The position numbers and the translations under genes were made by a program. Shown piece by piece: positions 1 to 11,217 of a stretch of 64,000 nt of DNA (positions are counted from its first letter, which is position 1; every line of letters begins with the position of its first letter). Below the pieces are notes generated by a model that was not told the origin of the DNA, did not search any database, and saw only the letters and a list, made by a program, of their open reading frames with translations. The DNA comes from Dichomitus squalens LYAD-421 SS1 (taxonomy: Eukaryota > Basidiomycota > Agaricomycetes > Polyporales > Polyporaceae), in assembly GCF_000275845.1 (NCBI RefSeq), contig NW_006766891.1, forward strand, positions 340,207 to 404,206. The letters are read 5' to 3'.

Positions 1-24
1 TGCTTGGATTGGGGACTTGATGGA

Positions 25-400
25 TTAGGGGGGAGTGTTGGAGTCGGTGCTGTAGCGGCGTCGATTTTAATCGCACCAAGTCCCGCATCGCGCCATACAT
101 AGTTCGCGCTGTCCGCTATCTACGGTAATTTTCGTATAGTCACAACTCTCGTTTCCATACAGATACTACATTTCTTTCACTAGTAGTCTCCATTTCTGTA
201 GATCTGACTGCACTCTAGAGTAGTGTCTACCTTACGCACTTCTGGTCCGTTTGGCGCCATTCCAGCGCCACATAGTGTATGGTCGTGTTAGCTAGTTCCC
301 ACGCGCTCTGTGCGCCGTCATCTGCGCCTGAGTCGACTCTGCAGTCCTTAAGACTTACAGAGCTCGACTTAGGTGTGTAGCACAGTTTCCTTGCAATGAA
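25..400 (+). mobile_element. Probable 3' end (polypurine tract plus LTR) of a plus-strand LTR retroelement
   Basis: Positions 25-35 are purine-rich (attaggggggag) and are followed at 36 by TGTTGG. This is the usual order of a polypurine tract and the TG start of a 3' LTR. The LTR end is not certain; the sequence up to about 400 carries no recognisable coding region. The rest of such an element would lie left of the window. It could instead be an unrelated GC-rich stretch, since only one end is visible and no target duplication can be tested. Confidence 0.3.
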
Positions 401-423
401 AGACTTACAGAGCTCGACTTAGG
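350..423. repeat. 24-bp perfect direct repeat, 50 bp apart
   Basis: The 24-base segment at 350-373 (beginning aagacttacagagctcga) recurs without change at 400-423. The period is exactly 50 bp, which suggests a local tandem duplication. It sits between the putative LTR on the left and the gypsy LTR on the right. No function is apparent. Confidence 0.85.
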
Positions 424-448
424 CCATTGTGACCCCTCTGAGGCCCAC

Positions 449-656
449 TGCAGCTAACAAAAACGGACATTCCAGCGGAGATAGGGTAGACGCTCGGAAA
501 GCCATATGAGCTCTGGTGGGGAACGGAAAGGGAACGGAAAGGAAACGGAAAGGAAATCGGAACCAGTATGTAAGTATCTATTGGTAAGCAAGTCCGGTGG
601 AGTTAGCGCGGTGTCCGACGGAGGTCCGGAGGGACTTAGGCATGGGATGTAACACA
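449..656 (-). repeat. 3' LTR copy of the gypsy element
   Basis: About 195 bp here match 16,366-16,557 closely, including the shared gccatatgagctctggtg block. Read on the minus strand the repeat starts TGTTAC at 656 and ends near ...CA at 449. Homology with the other copy stops exactly at the TGTTAC end, which supports an LTR boundary there. The adjoining internal sequence is not an obvious polypurine tract, so the left part of the element may be rearranged. Confidence 0.65.
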
Positions 657-690
657 TCCGGCCGGAAAGTATATACATAGAATTGCTACG

Positions 691-1040
691 CGGCCGGACA
701 CCGGCCGAAACATATGGCCCGGGTGAGCACACATTGAGCAGATTAGATGGATTCAAATAGAGACAGGAATAGCCTGTACAGGTTATACTGAGATGAGGGA
801 GTGGGCTTGGGTAGATTTCGGCCGGACAGCAGATAGCTAAGTCTGTCACCCAGCCGGACACCGACCAGTGTCTGGCCAAAACATATGGCCTGGGTGAGTG
901 CACACTGAGCAGATTAGATGGATTCAAATGCAGCCAGAAATGGCCCGTATAACTTATACTGAGACAAGGGAGTGAACTTGAGTGATTTTCGGCTGGACCA
1001 CAAATAGCTAACTTTGTCACCCGGCCAGATGCTGGCCGAG
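691..1040. repeat. Imperfect tandem repeat, about 160-171 bp unit
   Basis: Unit 1 (691-850) and unit 2 (851-1,021) share the blocks aaacatatggcc, gagcagattagatggattca and cttatactgaga, and both end in gtcacc. A third unit begins at 1,022 (cggccagatgctggccgag). Unit 2 is longer because of an 11-bp insertion near its start. The repeat lies between the integrase remnant and the 3' LTR copy of the gypsy element. No coding potential is evident. Confidence 0.8.
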
Positions 1041-1262
1041 ATGCTACTCTGAGCTATGAGCAACCTGTTCTATTGTTTGTACAATGGCACCTGGGCTTAG
1101 CAGGCCCAAGGCTATCATATACACACATGTTCTATAGACAATACAAGCATATACAGTAGCAGAAAGGCAGGTCTAGGTAGGGCAAAAGTGTATAATGTTT
1201 GTGCAGCCCGGCCGGATAGCAGTTGCCCAAATGGGATAATCCCGGCCGAGGCCGGGGTTGTG

Positions 1263-4200
1263 CTAGTCTTGGGCATTTGTCACATCCAGGGGGTAAGCAA
1301 CTCTATGAACACTTATGTAATGGGCTACCGCAAGACCGGAGTTGTATCCCTTGCTAGCGAAAAACGGAGAGATGCCGGTCGTGGCGTTCGGAGTATTGTT
1401 ATAAGCGAACTCCGCGAGCGGAAGGAGACGGGCCCAGTTGTCCTGCTGATAGTTGCAGTAGATTCGGAGATATTGCTCGAGGGTTTGGTTGACACATTCC
1501 GTCTGGCCATCGCCCTCGGGGTGGTACCTGGAGGTGAAGTGGAGATTCATGTCGAGGATAGTACCGAGGGAGCGGAAGAAGTGGGACACGAATTCCGAAC
1601 CACGGTCAGAGGTGACGTGGGACGGAACTCCGTGCTTGGAGAAGACGTGTTTGAGGAACAGTTTCGTGAGTTCCGGGGCATTGAGCATGTTGTGCGTCGG
1701 AATGAAGATGGCCTGTTTGGAGAGTTGATCGATGATGATCAGGATGTCCGTGAAGCCGTTGGAGTTCAGTAACTGCTCGATGAGGTCCATGGAGATGGAG
1801 TTCCACGGACGCTCTGGAATCGGAAGTTGCTTGAGTGTTCCGTAAGGGAGGTGACGGGGAGCCTTGGATCGCGCACAGGTGGTACAGGACTTGCAATAGT
1901 CCCGGACAAAGAGTCGGAGTCCGGGCTAGGTGTATTCCCGGAGGACCAGGGCTTGAGTCTTGTTCTGGCCCCAGTGACCGGCAGTCGGGTGGTCGTCGTA
2001 GGCCCGGAGGACTCGGAGGCAAAGGTCGTCAGAGTCCAGTACGTAGATTCGGCTGTTAAGCCGGAGGAACCCTTCTTCATCTTTGGACCAACGGGGGTTG
2101 CCTTCGGAGGCCAACTTATGGCTGCGGCGAGTTCTGAGGATGGGGTATCAGAGTTCTGGGCTGCTCAGATGTCGGAGCGGAGTTTCTCAGCGTCGAAGAG
2201 CACGGAGGCTCGGAGTACTAGTTTTCGGAGATACGTTGCTCGGAGGGACGCGGTGAGTTGCTTCTGGGTAAACACTGGCTGGAAATTGTGTGCGTTGACG
2301 GCAGAGTAGTCACTATCCCCCCCTTTTGGGTAGACGTCTCAACGGTGGGTGACTGCATCGGGCTTGACCCCAAGTTTTCTGGGACGGAACCGGATGACCA
2401 GGTTTAACTGCGACAGGAATTTCCACCACCGAGCCTGACGCCAGGTCAGCATCTTGGAGGTTGTGAAGTACTCCAGATTCTTGTGACCAGTGACAACGTC
2501 GATCGGAGTGCCAGAGCCTTTGAGGTAGTGCCGCCAGGTCCGGAAGGCTTCGTAGATTGACAGGAGTTCCTTGTTGTGTGTGTCGTAGTTCAGTTCCGCA
2601 CCGGACAAAGTCCGGGAGTGGAAGGCGACGGGACGGAGTTCACCAGAGTCGGTAGTGATGGAGAGAATTCCGGCAATGGCGTAGTCCGAGGCGTCCGTTT
2701 CAATGGTGATCTGTTGGTCCGGTTCCCAGTGGCGGAGTACGGGGGCGGAGGTGAAGGCCCACTTCAAGGTGTTAAAGGCCTTCCGAGCATTATCGGAGAA
2801 GTTCCACGGGACGGATTTCCAGGTAAGCCGGGTCAGCAGAAGGACGATCTCGGAGTAGTTATGGATGAACCTCCGGTAGAAGTTTGCGAAGCCTAGGAAC
2901 GACTGGATGTCGCAGACTTTTCGGGGTTCCGGCCAGTCCATAATCGCCTTGACCTTAGAGTCTGCCATGGTGAGGCCTTCGGAGGAGAGGATGTATCTGA
3001 GGCACTCGACGGAGTCCGCGTGGAATTCGCACTTGTCCGCGTGGGCATAAAGCTGATGCTTCTGAAGATGTCGGAGCACTTTTTGTACATGTTTTCGGTG
3101 GTCTGCTGGATTGTCGGAGTGGATGAGGATGTCGTCGAGGTAGACCACTACGCAGACCTCTAACAAGTCCGCGAAGACTTCGTTGACAAAGCGTTGAAAC
3201 GCTGCAGGGGCGTTGGAAAGTCTGAAGGGCATTATGAGCCATTCGAAGGATCTGTAGCGGGTCTGGAAGGCGGTCTTCCACTCGTCCCCGGACGTGATTC
3301 GGACTAGGTTGTAAGTGTGCCAGAGATCGATCTTTGTATAGATCCGAGCCTTCCGGGGAGAATCCAGGAGGTCAGAGATCAGTGGGAGCGGGTAACGGTC
3401 CTTCCAGGTGATCTTGTTGAGCCCTAAGTAGTCAACGCAGAGTCGCAGAGACCCGTCCTTCTTCTTGATGAAGAGGACCGGAGCTCCGCACAGAGAATTG
3501 GTCGGGCGGATGAAGCTGGAGCGGAGGTTCTCGTCGATGTATTCTCGGAGGGTGTCCAGTTCCAGCTGCGAGAGGGAGTAGATGGGACCGAGCGGAGGTA
3601 CCGCACCTTCCTTGAGGGTGATCTTGAGGTCGTAGGGGCGGTGCTCCGGAAGAGTGTCGGCCTGGGTCTTGCTTAAGATGTCCGCGAACTCGTGGTACTC
3701 CTCCAGAACGTTGGAGAGGTCCTGGACAGAGTCGGAGGTGGCAGAGTTTCTGGCAAGAACCTCAGCCGCCGAAGCAGAGGACAGATTGAGCGTGAAGCTC
3801 TCGGATCCCGGCAGCTTGCAAGCGCGGACAAATGCCACAGCGTTCACAAGTGAGACCTGCGGGGTAGAGGACGAAGACGGAGGTTCCGGAGGCGCCGGAG
3901 GCGGAGACTGGAGTTTGGGTTCATCGGATACAGAGACGGAAGGATGTACTGTCGGCGCGGTCCGGAATTGGATGCTGTGCTTCTTCCAGTCAATCAAGGG
4001 ATTGTAGGCGGAGAGCCAGCTGTATCCCAGAACGGCGGAGACGGATTTGTCGAGCAGAGTGACATAGAAATTTACGAACATGATTTCCCCGGAGGGGAAC
4101 TGCAGAGCAAGCGAAACTTCCTGGATAATTACCTGGTTGGAAGTCCCGTCGAATAACTGGAGAGCAATCAGAGAAACGGAGCGAGACGGAAGTCCAATAG

Positions 4201-4384
4201 TATCAATGAATTCGGAGTCCAAGAAACAATGAGTGGAACTGCTATCGATCAGGGCCTTGAACGGCTTCGGAGAGGATTCGGAGTACAGGTCGACAACAAG
4301 GGAAGAGGGGTCGGAAAGAGCGGATGCGTTAAGACGGACTTGGATCTCCGTGCTGGCGCCGTCAATGCAGTCCCTGCCAGGCAC
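1263..4384 (-). pseudogene. Gypsy pol remnant: protease, reverse transcriptase, RNase H, integrase
   Basis: The minus strand encodes, in order, an aspartic protease (ALIDSSSTHCFLDS, where the family has D-S-G/A), a reverse transcriptase with the catalytic YLDD box (VVYLDDILIHS), an RNase H with TDAS and NKELL but VVTGHKNLEYF in place of the usual T-D-H, and the KPDA connector. A zinc-binding H-H-C-C region follows (HPTAGHWG, CKSCTTC). The integrase core has DQLSK, TSDRGSEF and GQTECVNQTLE, a DDE arrangement. The frame is broken by TGA at 2,339, a frameshift before 2,114 and TAG at 1,926. The product ends at 1,263, so the usual C-terminal integrase tail and any chromodomain are missing. The element cannot encode active enzymes. 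Confidence 0.92.
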
Positions 4385-4414
4385 GGAGTTGGGGGAACTG
4401 CGGTCTAGTTTTTT
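4367..4414 (-). promoter_or_regulatory. Putative -1 programmed frameshift signal between gag and pol
   Basis: On the minus strand the gag frame ends GCA AAA AAC TAG. The heptamer A AAA AAC (4,408-4,414) is a canonical X XXY YYZ slippery site, and shifting back one base joins gag to the pol frame, avoiding the stop at 4,405. Six bases downstream, GCAGTTCCC (4,393-4,401) can pair with GGGACTGC (4,367-4,374) with one bulged base, leaving an 18-base loop. Slippery heptamer, short spacer and stem is the known arrangement for -1 frameshifting. Whether it worked in the ancestral element is inference. Confidence 0.6.
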
Positions 4415-4776
4415 GCCCCTTCCGGAGCTGGGGTTTCGGCACCCGGAGTTGGCTCAGCTTGAGCTGCTCTGCCCTTTGTTGACGAAGTCGTCTTCTTGGG
4501 GCAAGCACTCGCGGAGTGTCCGGCTCCTCCGCAGAAGAGGCAGAGGTTTCCTGCCAGAAAGCGTTGTCGCTCCTCCGGTGTGAGTTTTCCATCCTTTCCG
4601 ACCTTGTCCGCGTACGGCTTCAGGGCAGACTTTTTCGCGGACTTAGGTTTTGAGTTGGCCTTCGGGGTGGAGCCAGAGTTGCTGAACTTGCCGTCAGAGG
4701 ACTTCTGGGGTGCGCGAGGAGTCGACTGGGAGTTTGAGGACAAGCGGGTTTGGAGTGGTTAGACCCGGAGCTGCAT
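4405..4776 (-). pseudogene. Gypsy gag, 3' half (zinc knuckle)
   Basis: The minus strand encodes a lysine- and serine-rich linker, the GKLTPEERQR segment typical of fungal Ty3/gypsy gag, and a CCHC zinc knuckle (CLFCGGAGHSASAC) for packaging RNA. It ends with TAG at 4,405-4,407, inside the frameshift signal. The 5' half of gag lies more than 10 kb away at 14,983-15,925, because a DNA transposon sits at 4,777-14,982. When the two flanks are compared the linker also shows a one-base frame change near 4,743, so decay is not due to the insertion alone. Confidence 0.85.
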
Positions 4777-4798
4777 CAGTAAAAGTGCGAAAATGTTG
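4777..4798. repeat. Left terminal inverted repeat of the Plavaka-type element
   Basis: The 22-bp end begins CAGTAAAAGTG and matches 17/22 with the inverted sequence at 14,961-14,982. It is preceded by AT at 4,775-4,776, which equals the AT after the right end. Confidence 0.85.
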
Positions 4799-5101
4799 TC
4801 CAACCTTGCGGGTGTGGCCCGAAGTGACCATTGAGGCCCGGGGCGGCCCAAGAGCTCAATATGTGGGCAGGTGAGGCCCGCCCACCCAACACTCACAATA
4901 CCGTGCAAGACCTGTGCTCAGATTGCCTGACGGCTCAGCATATGGCCGAGATTGTGTGCCCTTGCATGCCCGCACAATGGTTTACAGTACATATAGGTAT
5001 AATAAGGAAATTGAATAATGGGAATGTGGTTTGTCGCCTTCTCAGTGTCCGCGCGTGCCTGCATAGTCGGCAAGTGATTTTTTCGAACTATGTTATGCTA
5101 C
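4799..5101. other. Left subterminal region of the transposon, no gene
   Basis: This stretch is GC-rich with repeated gaggcccg-like words and the sequence cacaatacc, which also occurs in the right subterminal region near 14,770. Subterminal repeats are common transposase-binding zones in CACTA-like elements, but nothing here proves that role. No coding region is supported. Confidence 0.4.
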
Positions 5102-5173
5102 CTATATAGCCGCAAAGTCTAAGCAAGCCAACTCCAGCTCATCGTCGTCCATAGGGGTCTCTCCCGTCGTGCC
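5102..5173 (-). pseudogene. Relic: second copy of a Plavaka transposase C-terminus
   Basis: The minus strand reads GETPMDDDELELACLDFAAI then TAG. The full transposase in this element ends GETPLGDDELELARMGFAAM then TAG at 6,576, and the surrounding DNA also aligns. It is therefore a diverged duplicate of the last exon, about 1.5 kb outside the real one. It may mark an older, internally deleted transposon end, or a step in capture of the sequence between the two tails. Confidence 0.75.
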
Positions 5174-6045
5174 GCCACCACAGCCCGTGCACCTTGTCCC
5201 TGTGCATTTCAAGCCTGCCTATCAGGGCTAGGGAGCGTGCATCGTGCAGCGTATCGCTCCATCACCCAACCCAAAGGTGACTGTGTTCTTGTACCAGCTG
5301 AGCCCGCTGGTGCCCGCGTCGCAGATACGCAGACAGGCGGTGATGAGTTGGTGTGGTAGGAGGGTTGGCGGTGGATGTTGTGTGAGGGCGTACAGGAGAG
5401 CCCGGGCGTTTCGGGAAACCGGAGGTGATGTCGCTATGGTGTATACTGCCGAAGACAGAGGTGGTCTGCTCCTCGATCGCGTTGGATGCAGTGGGGACGA
5501 TCCGATTCTTGCTTGGGATCGAGGGCGACGTGTCATCCATGAGATGAAACATGGTGAGCAGGTCTCCCGCGTCGCACAATGGGATGAATGTAGTCCTTAT
5601 GTACGTTTCGCTCTGTTCTCTCCGACGTCGCTCCTTCGCTCCTTCTGAGCTTGGGGTTGAACGAGGGAGTAGATGAAGAAGCCACAGAACGCGGGGCGGA
5701 GTCTCGCACCCTGAGCTGCCGTCGTCGGCTCCGTATAAGCATTTCCCGAACGGCGGGTTCTCGAGTCCGCTCAAAATATGTTACCCAGAGCGGAATTGGA
5801 GCATCAGTTGAGTGGAGGTGGCAAGAGATTGCGGGGGTTGTGGCAGACGGTCCCGACTGCGACGAACAGCAGTGGGCACTCTGGCGGGAGACGTTCCGGA
5901 TGGGATGGACGCGGGATGGCAAGACAATGCGTTCGAGTTCGTTGCAATGCGATTGTGATTGGTGAGCAGGCGAGAAGGGAGAGGGTAGGGATCTGGTAGA
6001 GAACAAAGGATGACTGCATGATGTTCCGGACGAGGACGGGGAGTG

Positions 6046-6546
6046 GCGAGCCGTCGCAACCACATCCCAGAGCTGCATCTCGCCATTCATTGTCCGCGCT
6101 GCAATGAGGTTCGGGCAGCTCGGCTACCATTCGATGCTGATCAGCCGCCCTCGCTGTCATTGCGGGGGCTTGCAGAGGTGCGAGATCTTCTGGGAGTTGA
6201 GCTCCTGATAGTAAACATCGAAGCCGCAAGCCACTGCGATCGTGTTCCGTGCGGACCACGAGATCGGGTAGGCGAAGAGATCGGAGGAGATGCCAGGCCC
6301 GTCCAGAACGAGGATGGACTGCTTCCGCGACCCAAGGGACGCCTCTGCGGATGTTGACGGAATGACATGCGGCATTTTGAGGAGTTGAAGTAAGTTCAAG
6401 CAATGTCGGTTGAGGCACGAGTTGTTTGACTTCTTGTCGGTGTTCGTGTCGGTGAAGTTGAGGACGCAGTCGTTGGCAAGGCCGAAAAGCTTGGCTATCC
6501 TCTGTGTGCGCAGCATGGTCAGGATTATACGTAGAGGTAGTATCAA
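6046..6546 (-). pseudogene. CDC20/Fizzy-like WD40 gene relic inside the transposon
   Basis: The minus strand begins with RIAKLFGLANDCVLNF, like the IA..(T/C)G......(V/I)L.F segment before the WD40 domain of CDC20. Next come SILVLDGPGI and PISWSARNTIAVACGFDVYY, matching the ILDAPGI and SW..N.(V/I)AVA block that opens the CDC20/CDH1 propeller. A further frame gives LISIEW(stop)PSCPNLIA and NGEMQLWDVVAT, a WD repeat. The frame is broken by stops and shifts, and downstream repeats (to about 5,230) are not recognisable. CDC20 activates the anaphase-promoting complex. This copy is a fragment, probably captured by the transposon. The assignment rests on remembered family motifs. Confidence 0.6.
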
Positions 6547-6575
6547 GTCAATAGATACAAACTCCGTTGTCCTAG

Positions 6576-9500
6576 CTACATGGCTGCAAAGCCCATGCGA
6601 GCCAACTCAAGCTCGTCATCGCCAAGCGGGGTCTCCCCATCCTCAGACCCCAGGGCGGCATCATCATCATTGTCCTTGCCCTCCCCTTCATTGTCGTCCT
6701 CTAAGTCCTCATCTTCTTCCCCGTCGTTCAAATGTTCGTCCGCATCACTGTCCTCACCATCCGATCCCAGCAAATGCTCCTGCGCGTCGTACCAAGCTTC
6801 CGTTCCCACATTGTCAGCCTTGTCTCCAATCTCGTCATCGTAGCTGTCGCCAGTAAGTGGGGTGATAGGCTCTGGTGCAACCAGTGCAGGGTGCCGCTTG
6901 CCAGGCTGACCGCGCTGGTGTCCCACTGCGCCGCCGTAGTACTGCATGAAGATGTCGCGATCTGCAAAGCTGCCAAATGATGTTAGTACCACAAGTGAGA
7001 TTGGCTATGATTTCTGGCGCAATCGTCTCCCAAACATCATGAACCTCATCGAACAGTGCGATAAATACTCACATGCCGACATAGTGGTAGTTCCAGTCAG
7101 TATCTTCTTCTTCCTCTTTGTGCGCGACACTGTAACCAGGAAGTGCCCTATCTGACTGCCCGTGTGCGAATGCTGGCATCAAGTGTGCACCACGAAGAAT
7201 CTGGTCCGGAGATACAAACCTGAATGCGTTGTCATCCAGTGCCGCCCACCTGAGGCGGGAGAGACGACACACCTTGAAGCCACCGGGTGCACGATGGTCC
7301 AGGTCAAACCACCTCACCTAGAGGACGTGGATAGTATCTGTGTCAGTATCGTCCGAACCATCCAGGCTCTCACCTGCTCGGTAGGCTTCAACGTGGAATA
7401 TGCCGATGATCCGCGCATAGAGGTATGGATGATCTGAACCTTCGGGGGCGAGCATCATGACATTGGGGTGTGTCCGTGAATTGATGGAGTCTTGATCGTG
7501 TCGCATGTCGTACGTTGTGTAGTTTACGCGAAGAACTTTGTGCCGATACAGCTTGTTGCGCTCAATCCTCACGGAGACGATGTCATCCAGCGTGAGCTCA
7601 TAGTCTGGTGACAGCCCTTCGTTGCCTGGCAACCGACGGAACAGATGCGCCTTGAGTTCCCATGTGAAGTTCTGTGAGTGTCAGTTAGTAACAGCATGAA
7701 TGTTCATTGTCGTGAAGACAACAAGCGATGAAATGGCAAGCGGATGGCCGCCACGGCGGATTTCACATACCTCACATGCTGGATCTCCGTTGTTCTCGAA
7801 AAGAAAGTCGTCAAGTGCAATGGAATAGCGCTTGTCATTGGAGATGTGGTAGTGTTGCTCGGGCTGAGTGGGCGGCAGGGGCCTGCGAGTTTTCGAACTG
7901 AAGGTGGAGCCGTCGTCTCTGGGAGGGTCGAGCTTTCTTCTGGTTGCGGCGAGACTTGACAGGTTGCTCATGCGACTGTGCGATCCTGATGATGATGTTT
8001 GCGCGATGAACTTCCAAGGTGATCTGGCGTCCGAACGTCCGATTCTTGTTCGTTCGTCTGTAAAATTGCTTGACGCATTGGTGTTCGAACTCGCCCTGTG
8101 CAGGAATCAGGTCAGGTAAGCGGCCATGATTGCTTCACATACCACTTGGGTCGACATATTATCCGAGGTTCCCATGTCGACAATGCTCCGAGGGTAATCA
8201 CCAAGGCGGTGGTATTTGGGGGTGTTCAGCACGTTGAACATCTTCAGTTTGGCAGACCCAGCGGGAGCCCGAGCATTCTGTTCGGACGCTGTCACACTTC
8301 TAGCCCTGTGGCGCTGTCGCGACTGCGTTTCTTTGGGGAGTTTTTGTGTCAGATAGTCAGAGCAGACGTGCCGAAGAAAAGCCTGCATGGCCTGGCCGAG
8401 AGTGCTGGTAGACGACTCGAATGCTGTCAGGGTGGTATCTGAATGTAGCTATAATTTAGCGAAGGCATGCCACATGGCAAGCTCGAACAGCATTGTAAGA
8501 ACAATGTTGTTCGCTCGGCCCGGAAGTAAGTTCTCGAGACAGGGAATGGAGCACTGTGCTGTACGTTAAATGGATGTCACAATCTGTAGGGTAAACATGA
8601 GATACCTTGAGCATCTGCTCAAAGTTGCGCGCGGCCATCTTCTTCAAAGCTGAGACATTATCCACGAAGCGATGTATGGTTGCGTGGCCAAAAGTCGGTG
8701 TCATTGAGAACCTATATGGTACCGTCAATGATTTCTAGAAGAGTGAGAGCGTGCTGGTCTCACCGTTCATCGAGTTTCTGAACTTTGTCCTGTCCCGCGG
8801 CGATCAGAATCTGGACGAGATGCGTGAACGTTCCCTTCCAAACGCCGAGCTCGAACTCGTGCATGAGATCGGGAACGAAGAGCTTGTAGACGTTGTAACC
8901 GAATGACGCAAAATGTTGCGAAAATGCGGACTGTTTAACAGGAGATCAGTTCGACAGATCATCAATAAGACGTGCAACGTACGCGAACGGAGGCCATTGA
9001 GAAGACGCCAAGCTGAGTCTTCGCTATGTGAGTGCTATCTGGTGCAGTACCCTCCTCAAAGATCCATCGTCGGGCCCTGGCAATCGCTGCGTGAAAAAAC
9101 CCCGTGTCCTTGCGTGCGTTCTTCTCTCGGGCTGCCATGTCTCTCTTCATGCCCATCCGCCAGAAATTGCACTTGTCAGTGGTGCAATCCGGGCAGGCGC
9201 ATCGCGCAAGAGTCTTGAGACAGGTGACGAGGCACCTGCCCAAAAACCCAGTCAGCTATTATCAAAAAACCTCACAAATGGGAGCATACGTACTTCTCTG
9301 GGTAGTTGGCCAAGTATATGAATATGCGAGGGAATACCCTTCGGGTGATACCGTCGCCACAGACAATGAGCGTTCCGTGTGTGAAGGCATACATGAACTC
9401 GGCGTCCAGCAGGAGAAGCCACACCTTATTCATAAGGTCATACTTGAGTAGCCGTATAACAGCGGCCGATGGTGGTACGCCATACGTCTCCTTGTAGAAC

Positions 9501-11217
9501 TGGAGGAGTGCAGCAGGAATCTAGCGGCGTGAAACATCAGCAACCATCACCCGAAGGCATGAAAAATGGCATGAGTCTCTGTCAATGTCGTGGACTCACA
9601 GATGGTACATAAGCGAGATGGTGCGTGGCAAACATCGATGGTTTGAACCACAAATACTCTGACAGGTTCTTGGGGAATGCGTAGATGGGCCATAGGGATG
9701 CCGTGCCAAAGTTCGTTAGGTGGGTCGAGTCCGAGTAAACCATGATGCTACCTATGACGTACTCGACATTGGGGGCATCATCGGGATTTCGGGGACGACG
9801 CTGAAGCTCCTCATGCTCGCGTATCATGGCTTCCGAGTTGTAAATGTCCATGAAGAGACGTTCTGGCTTCGCATTTGAGTTGTCCGGAGTTGCACGAGAG
9901 CGGAAAAGCCGGTGAGGGAACCAATGGAATTTGCGAGCAGATACGTCTCAAAATCCAGCCAAGACAACTTCGAGCAGACTGCGAACCCAGATGTTGTCGA
10001 CCACAAAGGCGGGGGCATGTTCCTCGTCCTTCTGTTGCAGGCCTGGCTTGGGAAGGTGGAGCCTGACTGAAGCGCGACGCCAGCCATCTTGTACTGAAAA
10101 AGCGCCCCCAGTCATCTGGTATTCGTCGTCGACACGTCGCTGCTCACGCTCGATGTTGAATCCTATGAGCTCCTCCTTCTGAAATCGGTCGTCCAAGAGC
10201 ACGTCGTCAACCAGACGCTGCAGCTCCCCCCCGGATTTCGTCATGGAGCCGGAGTATTGCCATTCCATAAGCTTGAATATCGACCAGTTCAGAAATGGCG
10301 CGAAAGAGTTTGCTGCCATCTCCTTCGCGTTGGAGAGTCAGACCCGGACTGTGGGACCGAAGGGTCGTAAAGCGTCGTGTTCAGACGCATCTGGAGGGGT
10401 GCGCAGATGCGTGCTTGCATCCGAAAAAGCTTCAAGCGAGAGATTGGCCTCGGGGTCGCTGCGAGGGGCTGAAGTGTACTGTCGAAATATGCCGAAGCGG
10501 TTCAGCAGTGTGTTTATGGGTGGGGGCGAAGCAGGCGGTGAAGGCGAATGGGGTGTAAAGTGCTCAATTCCCTCCATCTCGTCTTCGGAGACATCCTCCA
10601 AGACGGTATCGCGTGGGCGAGGTGATGGCCCAGGAGATGCAGCACAAGGAGGACTAGGGGGCGCATCGAGACCTGACCGGAGGTCAGTCGCTGCACGGAC
10701 TCCTGGCTTGAGCACAAAGTCTGGGAGGCCTTTTAGAGACGTGGGGAGGAGGTCTGCTAGCCTAGCAGGTATATGACGCTGCCGCCGGCCTTCAGCGATG
10801 GGCGCGAGCGTCACTGACACGCTGGCTTCACGTTCTGCCTGCACAAATAAGGTCAGCAAAGGATTCGTGTCTAGCAAAGCTCGGAGAAGAGTCCAGGAGG
10901 CGTGAGGCGTTACTTGCGAGATTAGGAACGTAACTCGGGTAGTGCTCGTCGCGAGTGTGTGCCGGTGACTCTGGCCTACTTACCTCAAGCTGAGCTCTCC
11001 TTGCATTGAGCCTTCCCTTCTGAGCAGCCACTTTTGCGCACTGCTCCTCCGCCTTTTTCTTAGCGAGGGCCTCCCGCACTTGGATTTTTTTCCCTGTGAT
11101 GTCGACGCGTTGCCGGAGCCCGCCATCGTAGAATTTGTGTGCGCGCGTGCAGCTTTCCAGGTGAGAGCTGAGATTGGTGAAGTCTTGCTTACATCCGTAG
11201 CACTTCTCCTTTGGCAT
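6576..11217 (-). pseudogene. Plavaka-type transposase with two in-frame TGA codons
   Basis: A multi-exon minus-strand gene. The first exon (10,984-11,217) starts MPKEKCYGCKQDF with a C2H2/C2HC-like finger (C-x2-C...H-x6-H) and a basic coiled region. Later exons hold the conserved central blocks NSFAPFLNW, NVEYVIGSIMVYSDSTHL, NFGTASLWPIYAFPKNLSEY and ATHHLAYVPS, then FMYAFTHGTLIVCGDG, the CACPDC zinc motif, DLMHEFELGVWK, LRVNYTTYDMRHDQD and an acidic C-terminus ending at 6,576. These are hallmarks of Plavaka transposases of basidiomycetes, which cut and paste DNA. TGA at 10,338-10,340 and at 9,948-9,950 lie inside otherwise continuous homologous sequence, and I see no intron of plausible size that would remove them. 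The gene is therefore probably dead, though nearly full length. Confidence 0.85.

Noticed and set aside
454..1020. 188-codon minus ORF across the LTR
   Set aside because: It merely reads through the LTR and the tandem repeats; repeated peptide segments reflect the DNA repeat.
1188..1772. Long plus-strand ORF opposite the integrase
   Set aside because: It is the antisense of the integrase core; the minus frame has clear DDE motifs.
9948..10340. Introns that would remove the two TGA codons of the transposase
   Set aside because: Protein similarity continues on both sides of each TGA in the same frame, and available splice sites would give introns near 20 bases.
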